Below the pieces are notes generated by a model that made no database searches, was not told where the DNA came from, and saw only the letters and a list, made by a program, of their open reading frames with translations. Below are positions 34,121-45,776 of a DNA stretch of 64,000 nt, piece after piece (position 1 is the stretch's first letter; the number at the start of each line of letters is the position of its first letter). The stretch spans positions 49,290,001 through 49,354,000 of the forward strand of contig CM060733.1 of the NCBI GenBank assembly GCA_030704615.1. The letters run 5' to 3'. Source of the stretch: Takakia lepidozioides. Its lineage: Eukaryota; Streptophyta; Takakiopsida; Takakiales; Takakiaceae. Position numbers and translations under genes: made by a program.

Positions 34121-35587
34121 GCATCAGGTGCAGCCCCAGCCAAGAAGAAACAATGATCAGGACCACTATGGTAGGTCTGGTGGTTATAACAATGGCATGG
34201 AAGGGAGAGGTAATTCAAGAGGAAATTACCAAGGAAATTCCAGAGGCAACTATTAGGGTAATCCAAGGGGGAATTACCAGCCCGGGAATCAGGATTACAG
34301 AAATAATCCAAGAGCAGACCAAGGGCGAGGACCCAATGGTGAAGAACTGTGTTACTATTGTAATCAGCCAGGACATCGCAAGGCAGCCTGTTCATTCTGG
34401 ATTAGACACCAGAATGAGATGAGAGCTCATGTGAATGGGGGCCCAGTGGTGGTAGCTCACATGGTTAGGCCATGTGTTGTACCAGAAGTAAGTACAATGA
34501 TAGTAACAAGAAGCAAAGCCAAACTAATACCTCCAGTAGTTGAGGAAGATGATGATAATGAAGGTGGCAGTGATATGCCTGAAGATGATGAGGCTTGGAG
34601 AGATGAGAAGGAACTGCACAAGGAAGTGGCAGATACCATAAGGGAAATGCAAAAGAGTACTGATATTCCTGTGGCAGATTCCTCTGATTCTGATGGAGAA
34701 GAAGAAGTGAGTGAGGATGAAAGGAAGAAAGAAGCTGCAGACATGCAAAGTAATGAAGGGACTTTGGCTGAAGTAATATGCCAGACCAAAGCAGAGATTA
34801 CCATTGGACAACTATTGGCTGTGGCACCTTATTGTAGGCACAGGCTGTATCAAGCAATCAATCGAATTGCCCAGGAGACAGGAAACACAGACCTGAACAG
34901 CAAGGTGACCAGTTATAATGTGAAGCCGGAAGGGCGAGAAACAGTCATGGACTTTGATGATTCTATGCCAGTAATCCAATTGAGAATTGGAAGCACAGAA
35001 CTAACTGATGTACTGATAGATGGAGGCTCTGGAGTAAATATCATGACAGACCAATTAAGAAAGAAGCTTGGCCTAAGTAACATGAAACCAGCCCCATTTA
35101 CAGTAACAATGGCAGATCAAAGAAATGTACAGCCATTGGATTAATAAGAGGAGTTAAGATACAGATACAGAAGATGATCTTTATGATCACAGTAACTGTG
35201 TTGAAGATGGATGAAGTCATGGAGGCTTACTCCTTATTATTGGGACCTCCGTGGCTGAAACAGGCCAGGGTATTCCATGACTGGAATTCTCAGTTACTAA
35301 CCGTGCATAATGGGATGCACGAGATACAAATTACCACAAAGAAATCTAGTAGATTACCTGCTACGAAAAGACCTCGAGGGGTCAGAGAGTATGACTGGAG
35401 AGGATGACTGGATGAGGAACAGGAAGCTACCCTGTTTGCGGCACACCCAGAGTGGGAGCAGGTTGCAGAGATGCGGCTGGAAGGCCTAAGTTGTTTAAGG
35501 GGTATCTGCTGTGGTGTAGTGTCAGCAACACCAATTGAAGAGGAAACCAGCAGTTACCCATCACATTTCTATGAAGAAAGAGAAGGA
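34121..35587 (+). pseudogene. Gag 3' end and protease of element A (continuation after B)
   Basis: Continues the gag frame broken at 6756. It has a Gly/Asn/Arg-rich tail with a nonsense change (Gln to TAG near 34253), the third CCHC knuckle (CYYCNQPGHRKAAC, about 34351-34393), an acidic linker, and the retropepsin site VLIDGGSGVNIM (about 35008-35045) within the open frame 34419-35144. A frameshift at about 35140 leads to the frame 35174-35407. It is cut at 35587 by the LTR of element C. Confidence 0.85.
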
Positions 35588-36559
35588 TGTTAGAGGACTG
35601 TGTGGGACTTAGACACTTATACGGGATCTGTGGGGTACCCTTAATTTTTGCACAGACTAAGACCAACAGGAGCCTTAGGGGTGACAGCACCGCACTTTAG
35701 AAGGGAGTTACACAGTCCGTCACAGTCAGTCACAGCCAACACAGCTCGTCACAGTCTGACACAGCCGACACAGCTCGTCACAGCCGACACAGCCCGTCAC
35801 AGCCAGTCACAGCCGTCACAGTCAGTCACAGCTCGACACAGTCGCACAGCCAGTCATAGCTTGACACAGCTGTCACGACCATAGGGAACGGATAGCAGGA
35901 CAGGGAACGACTGGGGGGAACAACATCTACGAATGGAACATGTTAGTACACTGATGACGGTTAGTGAGGAAAACGGTTAGAGCAACGGGTAGGAAGATAT
36001 AGCGAGGAGCGAGGACGGGAAAAAGATGACTTCTTGGGGGAATTCTGGGAGAGGGGGGAGAGATCACTTGGAGAGGGGACTTCGGACATCACGGGAGGAA
36101 AGGAGGAGAGAGCGCATCTCTGAGCGGAAGGAGAGAGAGAGCACAGAGTAGCAGGATGACGATCTGTTGATGCTTAATGAATGCACGCAGTAGGGTTGTA
36201 ATGTAGAGCAGATTAGAGACTCCATGGCTTCAGCCTGATACTTGATAGATATTAATCTGATACATACTTCATACTCACACTGTGTAGAGAGATCTGAGTG
36301 AAGCTGTGGAATGAATGGATGAGATGATGGAATCCGATAGATTGCTGAAGCAAACTGATATTTAATTACCAACAGAAAGGTAACCAGCTAACATGAATGC
36401 GGGAAGGAAAACAAAATAGGAAACAACCCCATGATACACTAGCTGTAGGTCATGACTGATTGTTCTGAGCGGGCTGAGTGCTTAGAGATTTCCAACTCTT
36501 CTATCTTGGAGTTCCCGCCTCGGATAGCGAAGGGATGGGTGAGTAAAAGCCGCGTGACA
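35588..36559 (+). repeat. 5' LTR of element C
   Basis: 972 bp, TGTTAGAGG...GCGTGACA, followed by TTTGGCGACCATACTGGGGA. CACAGCC minisatellite at about 35710-35875. Same family as the LTR at 3561-4510. Confidence 0.85.
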
Positions 36560-37147
36560 TTTGGCGACCATACTGGGGAACTGGGTCATGAACAACCAGA
36601 TGTGACAGGCATCTGGTGGGATCATGGTGGTTGGAGAATTAAAGAATTTGATGTAAATCAAATTCCTTGTGAAACTGAGAAGGAAAGATTATCCAAACGA
36701 TTCTTTCAGAGGTTCTTGGAATGGCCAGACGGTTGTAAAGAAACCATTCTTAAGAGAGTGCATGATGCTGACCCTGAATGGGGTCTGGAGAAAGGAGTGA
36801 TAAAGATTTATCAGGTGGCCTGTAGAGGAAGAGCACGTTGGTTACCAACACTGGTTTATGTGATAGCATTGCTATCCATTAAGCGAGTAGAGTTTGAAGG
36901 CTGGGAGGAAAGAAAGGTGAATGTTTATACTCATATGCATGAAGAGCTTGTACTGGTAAAGAATTGGATTCCAAAGGATATTTTGTGGATCAAACTCACA
37001 CCAAGAACAACTTTCCAGACTTGTTTGCCATATGGTTATATGGTAACGGAGACTTCTAGTATAGCCAAGGGTGCATTGAAGCTAGAAAGAAACCCAGGCA
37101 TATACGAGAGATATTACAGAAGAGAGTTTTGGTTATTGCCACATTAA
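36452..37147 (+). CDS. ORF0-like leader ORF of element C (intact)
   Basis: 231 codons, the only unbroken copy of this frame among the three elements. The ATG lies 108 bp before the LTR end, and the frame crosses the LTR end and the primer-site region. It ends 22 bp before the gag ATG (37170). It is rich in Trp and charged residues, with a hydrophobic block (WLPTLVYVIALLSI) and a basic-aromatic C-terminus. I recognise no domain. It could be a separate ORF0, or an N-terminal gag domain whose link to gag is by reinitiation. In all copies the order is the same. Confidence 0.55.
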   Translation: MTDCSERAECLEISNSSILEFPPRIAKGWVSKSRVTFGDHTGELGHEQPDVTGIWWDHGGWRIKEFDVNQIPCETEKERLSKRFFQRFLEWPDGCKETILKRVHDADPEWGLEKGVIKIYQVACRGRARWLPTLVYVIALLSIKRVEFEGWEERKVNVYTHMHEELVLVKNWIPKDILWIKLTPRTTFQTCLPYGYMVTETSSIAKGALKLERNPGIYERYYRREFWLLPH

Positions 37148-37169
37148 AAAGAAATGAAAGACATGGGAC

Positions 37170-40100
37170 ATGAGTGATGAAAGAGAAGCTAGACTCTAGA
37201 GATATTCAGCAAAAAGAGAAAGCTATCTGAAAGCTAATTATCCATATCTTTGGGAGAGAGGAATCATCTGGACCTCTCACACCATTAAGATCAGAGAGTA
37301 CATCACCCATACCGGAAGAACTAGAGTTGGATGCCACTCATTTTTCTTTGCAAGAAAGATTAAGGGAATTGGTACGGGAAGAAGATCAATCACGAGGTGA
37401 AAGATCTGAGGTACATCCCTGGATAAAAGATTTGACAGAAATCTTTGATAAGAGTTGGCATGGAACACCAAAAGCAGGAACTCCAGTTTCTGAAGCGGAA
37501 GGTGAAGAAGGAGGAGAGGATGTGGCAGAGCCAACGGAGAGTTCAGACTCTCCAACACCATTGCAGTTGAGTTACATGAGTGAAGAAGAAACCCAAGGGC
37601 AGAACTTGGAGGATGAAAACAGAGAGAAGAAATTGGAAGAGAAAGAGTATGAAGAAGTAGACCCAACAGCTGAGGTTGAGACTACAACCAGGACATCCCA
37701 ACCCGTTGGACCTGGATCAAGTGGAGCACTTGGATCACAGGCCAACGAAGGTGTCGGCTCAGGGGGATCAGGCGGGCTGCCTGGATCTGGCTCTGGGGGG
37801 ACAGGGAGTGTGGGAAGTAGTGCAACTGAAGCTGGGAATACTGTGAATATCGTGGGGCCAGTAGCAAGGAGTACTCAAGGGCCACCACTTGGTGGAAGAT
37901 CCACCACAACAAAAACAGGTCCAGAAGGACCAGCACCAGCAAGGGTGCCAGCACCTGTCAGTGGGCAGAAGGTAGGGCCACAGATGGCGTTACAACCAAC
38001 ACGGGCAAAACCACCTTTTCCAATATATTCAGGAAAAAAGGATCCCAATGTACACATTAGCCAATTTGAGCACATGTGTATAGTGAACAATGAGAATGAC
38101 GATGATGCCAAGATGAGATTGTTTCCTTGTTCACTTATCAAGAAAGCAAGTGAATGGTATGCAAGATTCCCTGATAATCATTTCCTAACCTGGAATGGCT
38201 TGAATACAGCATTCCGAAATAGGTTCAGGACAAGTAAAACTGAGGATGAAGTGTATGGAAGTTTACAACAGTTAAAGCAAAAGAAGCATGAAACTGTTGA
38301 GGAGTATATGGAAAAGATAGAATTGATGATGAAAAAGCTGGCTGCAGTACCAGCACCAGGTTTATAGAAGACTTGGTTTGTGAGTGGACTAAGACCAGAG
38401 TTGCAAAAGAAAGTGGATATGTTACCCCATAATACAGTGGAGGAGGCATTTGAAACTGCAAACAGAATTGAGCAATTGGGAATGCTCAGGAGAGAGAAAA
38501 GGGATGATGAGGACTCTGAGGATGAGTCAGATGAAGAAGAAGAGCAAGAACTAAAAAGGAAGAGTAAGAGAAAGGAGAAGTTGAAGAGGGATAACTATGA
38601 GAAAAGATTGGAAGAAATCTTGAAGAAGTATGCCACAGAGGCTGCAACACATTGGAGGAAGGGTGTATGGTGTGCAAAGTGCCAGAATGAAGGCCATACC
38701 ACCACAGAATGCCACATGAAGGAGAAACACTGTACTATCTGTAAAATGGATAACCATTATACTGAGAATTGTTACTACAACAGAAGGACAGCTGCAAGAG
38801 AACCTAGGCAAGTAAGGGTGCATCAGGTGCAGCCCCAGCCAAGAAGAAACAATGATCAGGACCACTATGGTAGGTCTGGTGGTTATAACAATGGCATGGA
38901 AGGGAGAGGTAATTCAAGAGGAAATTACCAAGGAAATTCCAGAGGCAGCTATCAGGGTAATCCAAGGGGGAATTACCAGCCCGGGAATCAGGATTACAGA
39001 AATAATCCAAGAGCAGACCAAGGGCGAGGACCCAATGGTGAAGAACTATGTTACTATTGTAATCAGCCAGGACATCGCAAGGCAGCCTGTTCATTCTGGA
39101 TTAGACACCAGAATGAGATGAGAGCTCCTGTGAATGGGGGCCCAGTGGTGGCAGCTCACATGGTTAGGCCATGTGTTGTACCAGAAGTAAGTACAATGAT
39201 AGTAACAAGAAGCAAAGCCAAACTAATACCTCCAGTAGTTGAGGAAGAGGATGATAATGAAGGTGGCAGTGATATGCCTGAAGATGATGAGGCTTGGAGA
39301 GATGAGAAGGAACTGCACAAGGAAGTGGCAAATACCATAAGGGAAATGCAAAAGAGTACTGATATTCCTGTGGCAGATTCCTCTGATTCTGATGGAGAAG
39401 AAGTGGGTGAGGATGAAAGGAAGAAAGAAGATGCAGACATGCAAAATAATGAAAAGACTTTGGCTGAAGTAATATGCCAGACCAAAGCAGAGATTACCAT
39501 TGGACAGCTATTGACTGTGGCACCTTATTGTAGGTACAGGCTGTATCAAGCAATCAATCGAATTGCCCAGGAGACAGGAAACACAGACCTGAACAGCAAG
39601 GTGACCAGTTATAATGTGAAGCCGGAAGGGCGAGAAACAGTCATGGACTTTGATGATTCTATGCCAGTAATCCAATTGAGAATTGGAAGCACAGAACTAA
39701 CTGATGTACTTATAGATGGAGGTTCTGGAGTAAATATCATGACAGACCAATTAAGAAAGAAGCTTGGCCTAAGTAACATGAAACCAGCCCCATTTACAGT
39801 AACAATGGCAGATCAAAGAAGTGTACAGCCATTGGGATTAATAAGAGGAGTTAAGATACAGATACAGAAGATGATCTTTATGATCACAGTAACTGTGTTG
39901 AAGATGGATGAAGTCATGGAGGCTTACTCCTTATTATTGGGACCTCCGTGGCTGAAACAGGCCAGGGTATTCCATGACAGGAACGCTCAGTTACTAACCG
40001 TGCATAATGGATACACGAGATACAAATTACCACAAAGAAATCTAGTAGATTACCTGCTACGAGAAGACCTCGAGGAGTCAGAGAGTATGACTGGAGAGGA

Positions 40101-40185
40101 GGACTGGATGAGGAGTAGGAAGCTACCGTGTTTGCTGCACACCGAGAGTGGGAGCAGGTTGCAGAGATGCGGCTGGAAGGCCTAA
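37170..40185 (+). pseudogene. Gag and protease of element C
   Basis: ATG 37170; TAG at codon 10 (37197-37199), shared with element A. A 14-bp deletion near 37263 changes frame. The frame 37327-40185 then stays open except for a TAG at 38365-38367 (Gln in A). It holds the Ser/Gly linker, the capsid-like region (about 38045-38470), two knuckles (CAKCQNEGHTTTEC and CTICKMDNHYTENC, about 38674-38772), a Gly/Asn/Arg-rich repeat tail, the third knuckle (CYYCNQPGHRKAAC, about 39050-39090), and the protease site VLIDGGSGVNIM (about 39704-39740). A frameshift near 40010 precedes RT. Confidence 0.85.
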
Positions 40186-41487
40186 GTTGTTTAAGGGGTA
40201 TCTGCTGTGGTGTAGTGTCAACAACACCGATTGAAGAGGAAACCAGCAGTTACCCATCACATTTCTATGAAGAAATGGAAATCCTAGAGGAACCAGCTAC
40301 TGTGAGTTTACAGGATGAAGTGGTGACTGGTTGGACAATCACAGCTGATGAGCAAGTGAGGGAAGTTAATGTGGGAACTAAAGAGGTACCGAGGATGGTG
40401 AAGGTAGGAGCTGATTTGGAGCCAGAATTCTTTGAAGAAGCTAAGAGTTTGTTCATCAAATACAGAGATGTATTTGCTTGGAGCTATGAGGATTTAAAAG
40501 GGATACCACCTGAAATCTGTCAGCATAAGATTGAACTGGAACCGGGGTCAGTATCAATCAAGCAGGCAAGGTACAGAATGAATCCCAACTACGTACAGAG
40601 GGTTGGAGAAGAGATCAAGAAGTTGGCTGAGGCTAAGTTTATATACCCAATAGAGTATACAACTTGGTTGTCACCCATTGTGATAGTTCCCAAGAAGAAT
40701 GGTAAAGTAAGAGTTTGTGTGAACTACAAGAAGCTGAATGCTTGTACGAAGAAAGATCCTTTCCCTTTGCCATTCACAGAAGCAGTATTAGACACTGTGG
40801 CAGGCCATGAGATGTACTCATTCATGGACCTTCAGTGGTTATAATCAAGTGCAAGTGGCAGAAGAAGACCAAGGAAAAACAGCTTTCATCACAGACTGGG
40901 GTGCTTATGCATACAAAGTCATGCCCTTTGGACTTTGTAATGCACCAGCGACCTTTCAGAGAGTGATAAGTGAATCTTTTCATGAGTATCTGGATGATTT
41001 CATGCAGGTATTCTTGGATGATTTCAGTGTGTACAGCTCTAAGAATGAGCACTTGCATAAATTGGAGTTATGTCTGGCCAGATGCAGGATAAGAGGTCTG
41101 GGACTGAATCCAGAGAAGTGTACTTTCTGTGTGAACTCAGGGGTGCTTCTGGGACACATTGTGTGTAAGAGGGGACTTCTTGTGGATCCCAGGAAAACAG
41201 AGGCCATTAAAGCCTCTCCACCACCAGTGAATGTTAAGAGTCTAAGAAGATTCATTGGACAAACAAGCTATTACAGAAGATTTGTCAGACGGTATGCACA
41301 GATAGCAGCACCATTGAGCAAACTTCTGAAGAAAGATGCAGTGTTTGCATGGACACCTGAATGTCAACAGGCTTTTGAGGAACTTACATTGTCAGTAACA
41401 ACAACACCTGTGCTGATTAGTCCTCACTGGCAGGAAATATTTCATGTTCAATGTGATGCTTCTGGAGAAGCAGAGGAGCAGTGTTAG
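40128..41487 (+). pseudogene. Reverse transcriptase of element C
   Basis: Frames 40128-40844 and 40807-41487. The first has the LSPIVIVPKKNGKVRVCVNY motif. A small indel at about 40830 destroys the SFMDGFSGYN Asp motif (it reads SFMDLQWL then stop), and the second frame resumes with FSGYNQV, MPFGLCNAPATFQ and the FLDD box. The end is frameshifted at about 41475 before RNase H. Loss of the frame at the first catalytic Asp makes it inactive. Confidence 0.85.
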
Positions 41488-41885
41488 CCCAAAATGTAAC
41501 AGGAAGGATAGATTCACCTGTGTACTATGCTAGCCGATTGATGAACAATGCCGAAAGAAACTATAGCACAACGGAAAGAGAAGCATTGGCAATGATCTAT
41601 GCAGTGAAGAAATTCAGGCATTACCTGTTGGGCAAGAAGTTTATGTTTTATGTGGATCACCAGGCTCTGATATACCTGGTAAACAAACCTCTGATAAGCG
41701 GAAGAATAGCAAGATGGTTGATAATCTTGCACGAGTTTGAGTTCGAGGTTGTTTACAAGCCTGGGAGACTGCATCTTGTGGCGGATCACTTGTCACGGTT
41801 ATCAACAGGAGAACCAGCCACAGGAGTAGATGATCAATTACGAGATGCGAGTCTATTTGCAGTGGAGGTGCATGGTGGGCACTGA
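41481..41885 (+). pseudogene. RNase H domain of element C
   Basis: 134 codons with YYASRLMNNAERNYSTTERE, FYVDHQALIYL and LVADHLSRL. The frame then runs into rearranged DNA at 41870 and stops, so the link to integrase is lost. Confidence 0.85.
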
Positions 41886-41907
41886 CCATGAGCAAGGTAG
41901 TATCTGA

Positions 41908-42866
41908 TTGGCCACTGCCAATCTAACCAGTCATCTACACTTCTCTTGTCAGAGTTGTGATGAATGTCAGAGGCTAGGACCTTTGCAGAGATCTGGGAAA
42001 ATGGCTTTGCATCCTACAATGCCTACGGAACCATTTCAGAAATGGGGACTAGACTTTGTTGGACCAATTAACCCACCAGCCAAGAATACACAGAACAGGT
42101 ACATAATTACAGCCACTGATTATACTACGAAGTGGGTGGAAGCTAAAGCTTTGAGGGACAACAGAACCAAGTCCACAACAAGGTTTCTGTATGAGAACAT
42201 ACTTACACGATTTGGCTGTCCCTTGGAATTTATCAGTGATCAGGGAAGTCACTTCATTAATGAGACCATTGAATTATTGACTAAAGAGTTCATGATTGTG
42301 CATAGGAAGAGTACAACATATTACCCACAGGGTAATGGGCAGGCAGAGGCTACCAACAAAATACTATGTACTATCTTGACTAAGATAGTCAATGCAAACA
42401 AACGGATTGGGATACAAAGCTGCTGACAGCTTTGTGGTCATACAGGACTTCATATAAAGTCACCACTAAGTATACACCATTCCAATTAGTTTATGGTATG
42501 GAAGCTTTACTTCCAGTGGAATTCCTGTTACCTACCATGAGAACGGAATGGGGAAGAGAATGGAATTGCAGATTCCATTAAGGTCAGGAACATGAATTAT
42601 ACCATGTGGAAGAAGTACGTGCTGATGCAACTGATAATATGACCAGAATTCAGAAGGAACAGTTTAATGAAGGCAATTAAAAACTTTTAGGACGGGAGAT
42701 TTGGTTCTATGGTTACAGAAGAAGGGAAAGATTAAAGCTTCTAAGCTTAAATCACCATGGAAAGGACCTTATGTCATACAAAAGATGTATGATAACAACA
42801 CCGCCATGTTACAAACCATTAACAAAGAAATGCTGGGAAGAGTCAATGCCAATAAGTTGAAGGGAT
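41908..42866 (+). pseudogene. Integrase of element C, N-terminal region rearranged
   Basis: The frame 41908-42426 has [20 protein letters not shown] (Asp), FISDQGSHF (Asp) and YYPQGNGQAEATN (Glu), a complete D,D,E set. The N-terminal His pair is missing: about 250 bp are deleted and a 65-bp piece (41875-41940) is inverted relative to element B. Indels at 42400-42700 break the C-terminal part, and the GPYVIQKM end lies in the frame opened at 42701. Confidence 0.85.
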
Positions 42867-44257
42867 ACAGTGGTATCCATGACAAACCATTACAGCATGA
42901 TTTGCATGTTGAAACGCAAAGGCCGTCACGGGTTGCGCCAGTGTTACCAACGGAATATGGAGCACTTGTCGCTAGGCCGAGCATATATGACCGGGGCGGG
43001 CAGAACAAGCGCGACACAGCCTATCACAACCCATCAAGGTGCGACACAACATATCACAACCTACCACAGCGTGTCACAGCCTATCACAGCTTACCACAAT
43101 GTATCACAGCCTATCACGGCATACCACAGTATGACACAGCCTGTCACAGCTTAACACAACCTACTAGGGTTACACAATCCATAGAATCAGCGACAGGTGG
43201 ACGCAGGATAACTTCAGGGAAATGGCCGGCGGAAGAAAGGACGGAAGTCAGTTTAGAAAGGGACACGTGGAAGTCAGGGCGTAACACACAGCTGAGAAGG
43301 AAGTGCAAGAACAGATCTCATCAAGAAAGAGGACAAGAATGGCCGTCAAAATACCTAATCAGCGCGTCAATTTGGATGAATGGCGGGCCCATTAATGAAT
43401 ACAGAAAAGGGGCAACAGAACAAACGAGAAGTACAGAAAAGCGAAATTCTTGTCACATGTGTTATCCTAGTGGACAGTCCAGCAGGGAAAGTCCACTAAA
43501 GAAAATTAAATCTAAAATCCAGTCACAGCGGTTACAGCCAATCGAAAGCCAGAGAAGGGATCAAGAAATTGGAGGGAAATTAAGCGCAAGAGTCGGCGTC
43601 GTTCTAAGTAACGGGCGTCGCGACGGGACAAACCATCAATGCGATAGCTTTGAAACTATGGAGGAACTAACAGACTATACGCTCGCAATATTACTTACGC
43701 AGTGGCATAGGGACGAAAGAACAGAACGGATCTTTTCTCTTGATCGATGCTTGCAAGCCCCGCAGGCTTACAAGAAATTACCCATAGCTTTTTGTGGCAA
43801 CCATACGTTTATGCTTTGTGCACTACAGGCATTTCTTCAATTGTTACAGCCAAAACATTTCTGTGGGTCTAGAATGAAGAGAGTGAGAGGAATGGAAGAA
43901 ATCAGGGTGAAGAGCACCACAATCCTGCAGAAACAAACGATTGTTATTCCACAGGCGGTGAAGTTACTGAAAGAGCTGCGATTGGAAGGATTGCAAAGCA
44001 AAGATTGGACATTGCACCATAGACAGTACATGTTACAATTCTTGCAGAACTTTGAGCCAAGGACAGGAGCAACAACGGTGAAGGGAGTTGAATTACTAAT
44101 TACTCCCCTATACCTACAGAATTGTTTCGATTGCCAGCAGGTCAGGTGCATGTGGAGGAGCACAGGGCAAGACTGCAAATAGGGGACTTATTCCAAGAAG
44201 GGAGTTTCTTTAAAACTCAGGGTTATGCTTGTACCAAGGCCGTGTACCCAGAGCTAA
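42867..44257 (+). pseudogene. Post-integrase ORF of element C
   Basis: Part of the 493-codon frame 42701-44182, which runs without a break from the integrase C-terminus into new sequence: a repeat-encoded Tyr-His-Ser-Leu-Pro-Gln stretch (43010-43165), a basic region, a CHMCYPSGQ segment, then an FCGNHTFMLCALQAFLQLL segment. A frameshift near 44120 leads to the block VHVEEHRARLQIGDLF, also seen in B. The function is unknown; this open copy shows that the extension is coding and continuous with pol. Confidence 0.6.
43010..43165 (+). repeat. Minisatellite in the coding frame of element C
   Basis: Tandem ACAGCCTATCAC / CACAACCTACC variants, equivalent to 14116-14290 of element B in complement. 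The repeat remains in frame with the integrase end. Confidence 0.8.
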
Positions 44258-44640
44258 GAGAGGGTTTCTGGCACGTATCGATTTTGATTTTGGCTCAATT
44301 TTGTTCAGCGGCTTCCAGCATCCCACCACTACTCCCCCGCCTCCTTTGCAATGGTTTGGCACCCAAAGTCAAAATTTATAGAATGTATATAAACTGTTCA
44401 TTGCATAGTCTGTTCATTGCGGTATTGCAGTCATTGCTCCTTCAGGTTTTGACCTCATCCAACATTGGCTGTTCTGGTCCTAGCACATACACCCATCTCA
44501 TCAAGACGTTCAATCAGCAGGTGATGCAGGCTTGAGTATATGAAGGGCCAAAATGTTGGTATGCTGTGGGAAACTCTAAAAGCTTTGGGAATGAAGCATG
44601 AGTATGTTATAAACGTAAAGGCTGGTGTGGTGTGTTGCAG

Positions 44641-45117
44641 CATGTCGGGTCAAGACATTCATGACGTGTGCCAACAAGCCGAGCGGCGCTGGGCTTCCGA
44701 GGTTTGTACCTTTAGTGAAATGCTGAATGATTGCAGAATTTTCTAGATTCACCAAAGAGACTTACAGATAAATTTTCCGGTGAGACTCATCGGCTACTGT
44801 GATTAATATCAATAGATAGCTCACAACAGGAAACTCAGTACTTGGTTCATTACTAACAGTAGCTTGCAGTATGAGGCTCGATGGGGTTCCATCTGTTGCT
44901 AAGAGTGCTGTCATTACTTCCATATGTGCAGCTTATTAGAGGCCTTGCACGCACCCTACCAACACATGGCCTTCTTCCAATCCAAGAGTACATTGACTGT
45001 GCTGACCAAAGGCGGCAGACCATCATTAGCTGGACTCACAGCAATGGAGACTATTTTCGCGTGGGTCAAGTTATACATGAGGCCAGGAGAGGTTCTGGCT
45101 ACCGAGCCTTTGGCTAG
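44641..45117 (+). CDS. 3' exons of an AAA+ ATPase gene (partial)
   Basis: Two exons join in phase 0. Exon 44641-44701 (after TGTTGCAG, before GTTTGT) encodes MSGQDIHDVCQQAERRWASE, which matches the SG.D.....C..A segment after the nucleotide site of AAA+ ATPases. Exon 44932-45117 (after ATGTGCAG) continues LIRGLARTLPTHGLLPIQEY, then IDCADQRRQ, and ends in TAG. This reads like the C-terminal lid and tail of a plant AAA+ protein. The Walker A and B exons are not visible upstream: the sequence before 44258 is retroelement C. The gene may start far upstream with the retroelements in an intron, or this may be a truncated remnant. The C-terminal end after about 45050 is less sure. Confidence 0.5.
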
Positions 45118-45776
45118 TGCTAGAAAGGTCTCAGCTGGAAAACAATGGAATCGTTACCTGCAGGACAAGAATTAGGTGTAAGTTGGGTTGGTAGAATGGT
45201 CACAAGTGGATGGCCTGGAAAGAAATCTCATCTTTCCTCCAGATTTTGTTTACACTGTGATTTCACGTCTTAGTGAGTGTGTTCTGGAATGTTTGCTATT
45301 CACTGTGATGTGCATATTGGTCCCAGATTGATGTACATAATCTCTACTACCTGGACATTGAAGTAACTTCTGTGGCACCCTTTCAATACGGCACTGATCT
45401 TTCAGTCAGGTTCCTGCATTTTACAAAGAGAAGTTAAGCCAATGTGGTACTCCACTACAAGCAGAACACAGTTTCGAATTTTCTGATTGGCTGTATTCAA
45501 AACTCTGGAGGAACAACTTCAGCTGATATGCATGCTAACGTAGAAGCAAGTGCTGGTGAATGGAACCCAATCGCAAAAATGGCACAAATGGAACCCAATG
45601 GCAAGTTGGGTGGGTGAAAGTGTATGGATAATCCCAAGGAGGACATGCTTGCATTGTACACCTTATCATCTGCTAAATTCAGGGCTGATGTTTGAGACGG
45701 CTGAAGGATTTAGTAGGATGTTGTCGTCAGTTCGTAGCAAAGGTACTTTCCTTAAGGACACACAAACTTACAAACC
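45118..45776. other. Intergenic or 3' flank, nothing recognised
   Basis: No supported ORF, RNA gene or repeat. It may contain the 3' untranslated region of the AAA+ fragment. Confidence 0.4.

Larger units (their letters stand above)
3561..35587 (+). mobile_element. Ty3/gypsy element A, 5' part, split by element B
   Basis: Element A consists of a 5' LTR (3561-4510), a leader with a primer-site-like TTTGGCGACCATACTGGGGA, an ORF0-like frame, gag up to 6756, and then gag 3' end plus protease from 34121 to 35587. Between them lies element B (6757-34115), flanked by the duplicated target AGGGT (6752-6756 and 34116-34120). Joining the flanks restores the same order seen uninterrupted in element C near 38816. 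Element A stops abruptly at 35587 where the LTR of element C begins. Its RT, integrase and 3' LTR are not in the window. It is the oldest layer of the cluster. Confidence 0.85.
35588..44257 (+). mobile_element. Ty3/gypsy element C, 3'-truncated
   Basis: 5' LTR (35588-36559), ORF0, gag, protease, RT, RNase H, integrase and part of the post-integrase ORF, in the same order as element B. Similarity to B ends at about 44257, within the part equivalent to B 13035. No 3' LTR or polypurine tract follows, so the 3' end (about 3 kb plus LTR in B) is missing. It joins element A at 35587/35588. Confidence 0.85.

Noticed and set aside
44924-45175. 83-codon frame ending in WNRYLQDKN
   Set aside because: It overlaps the AAA+ exon in another frame; the overlapping frame matches AAA+ C-terminal sequence and joins the previous exon in phase.
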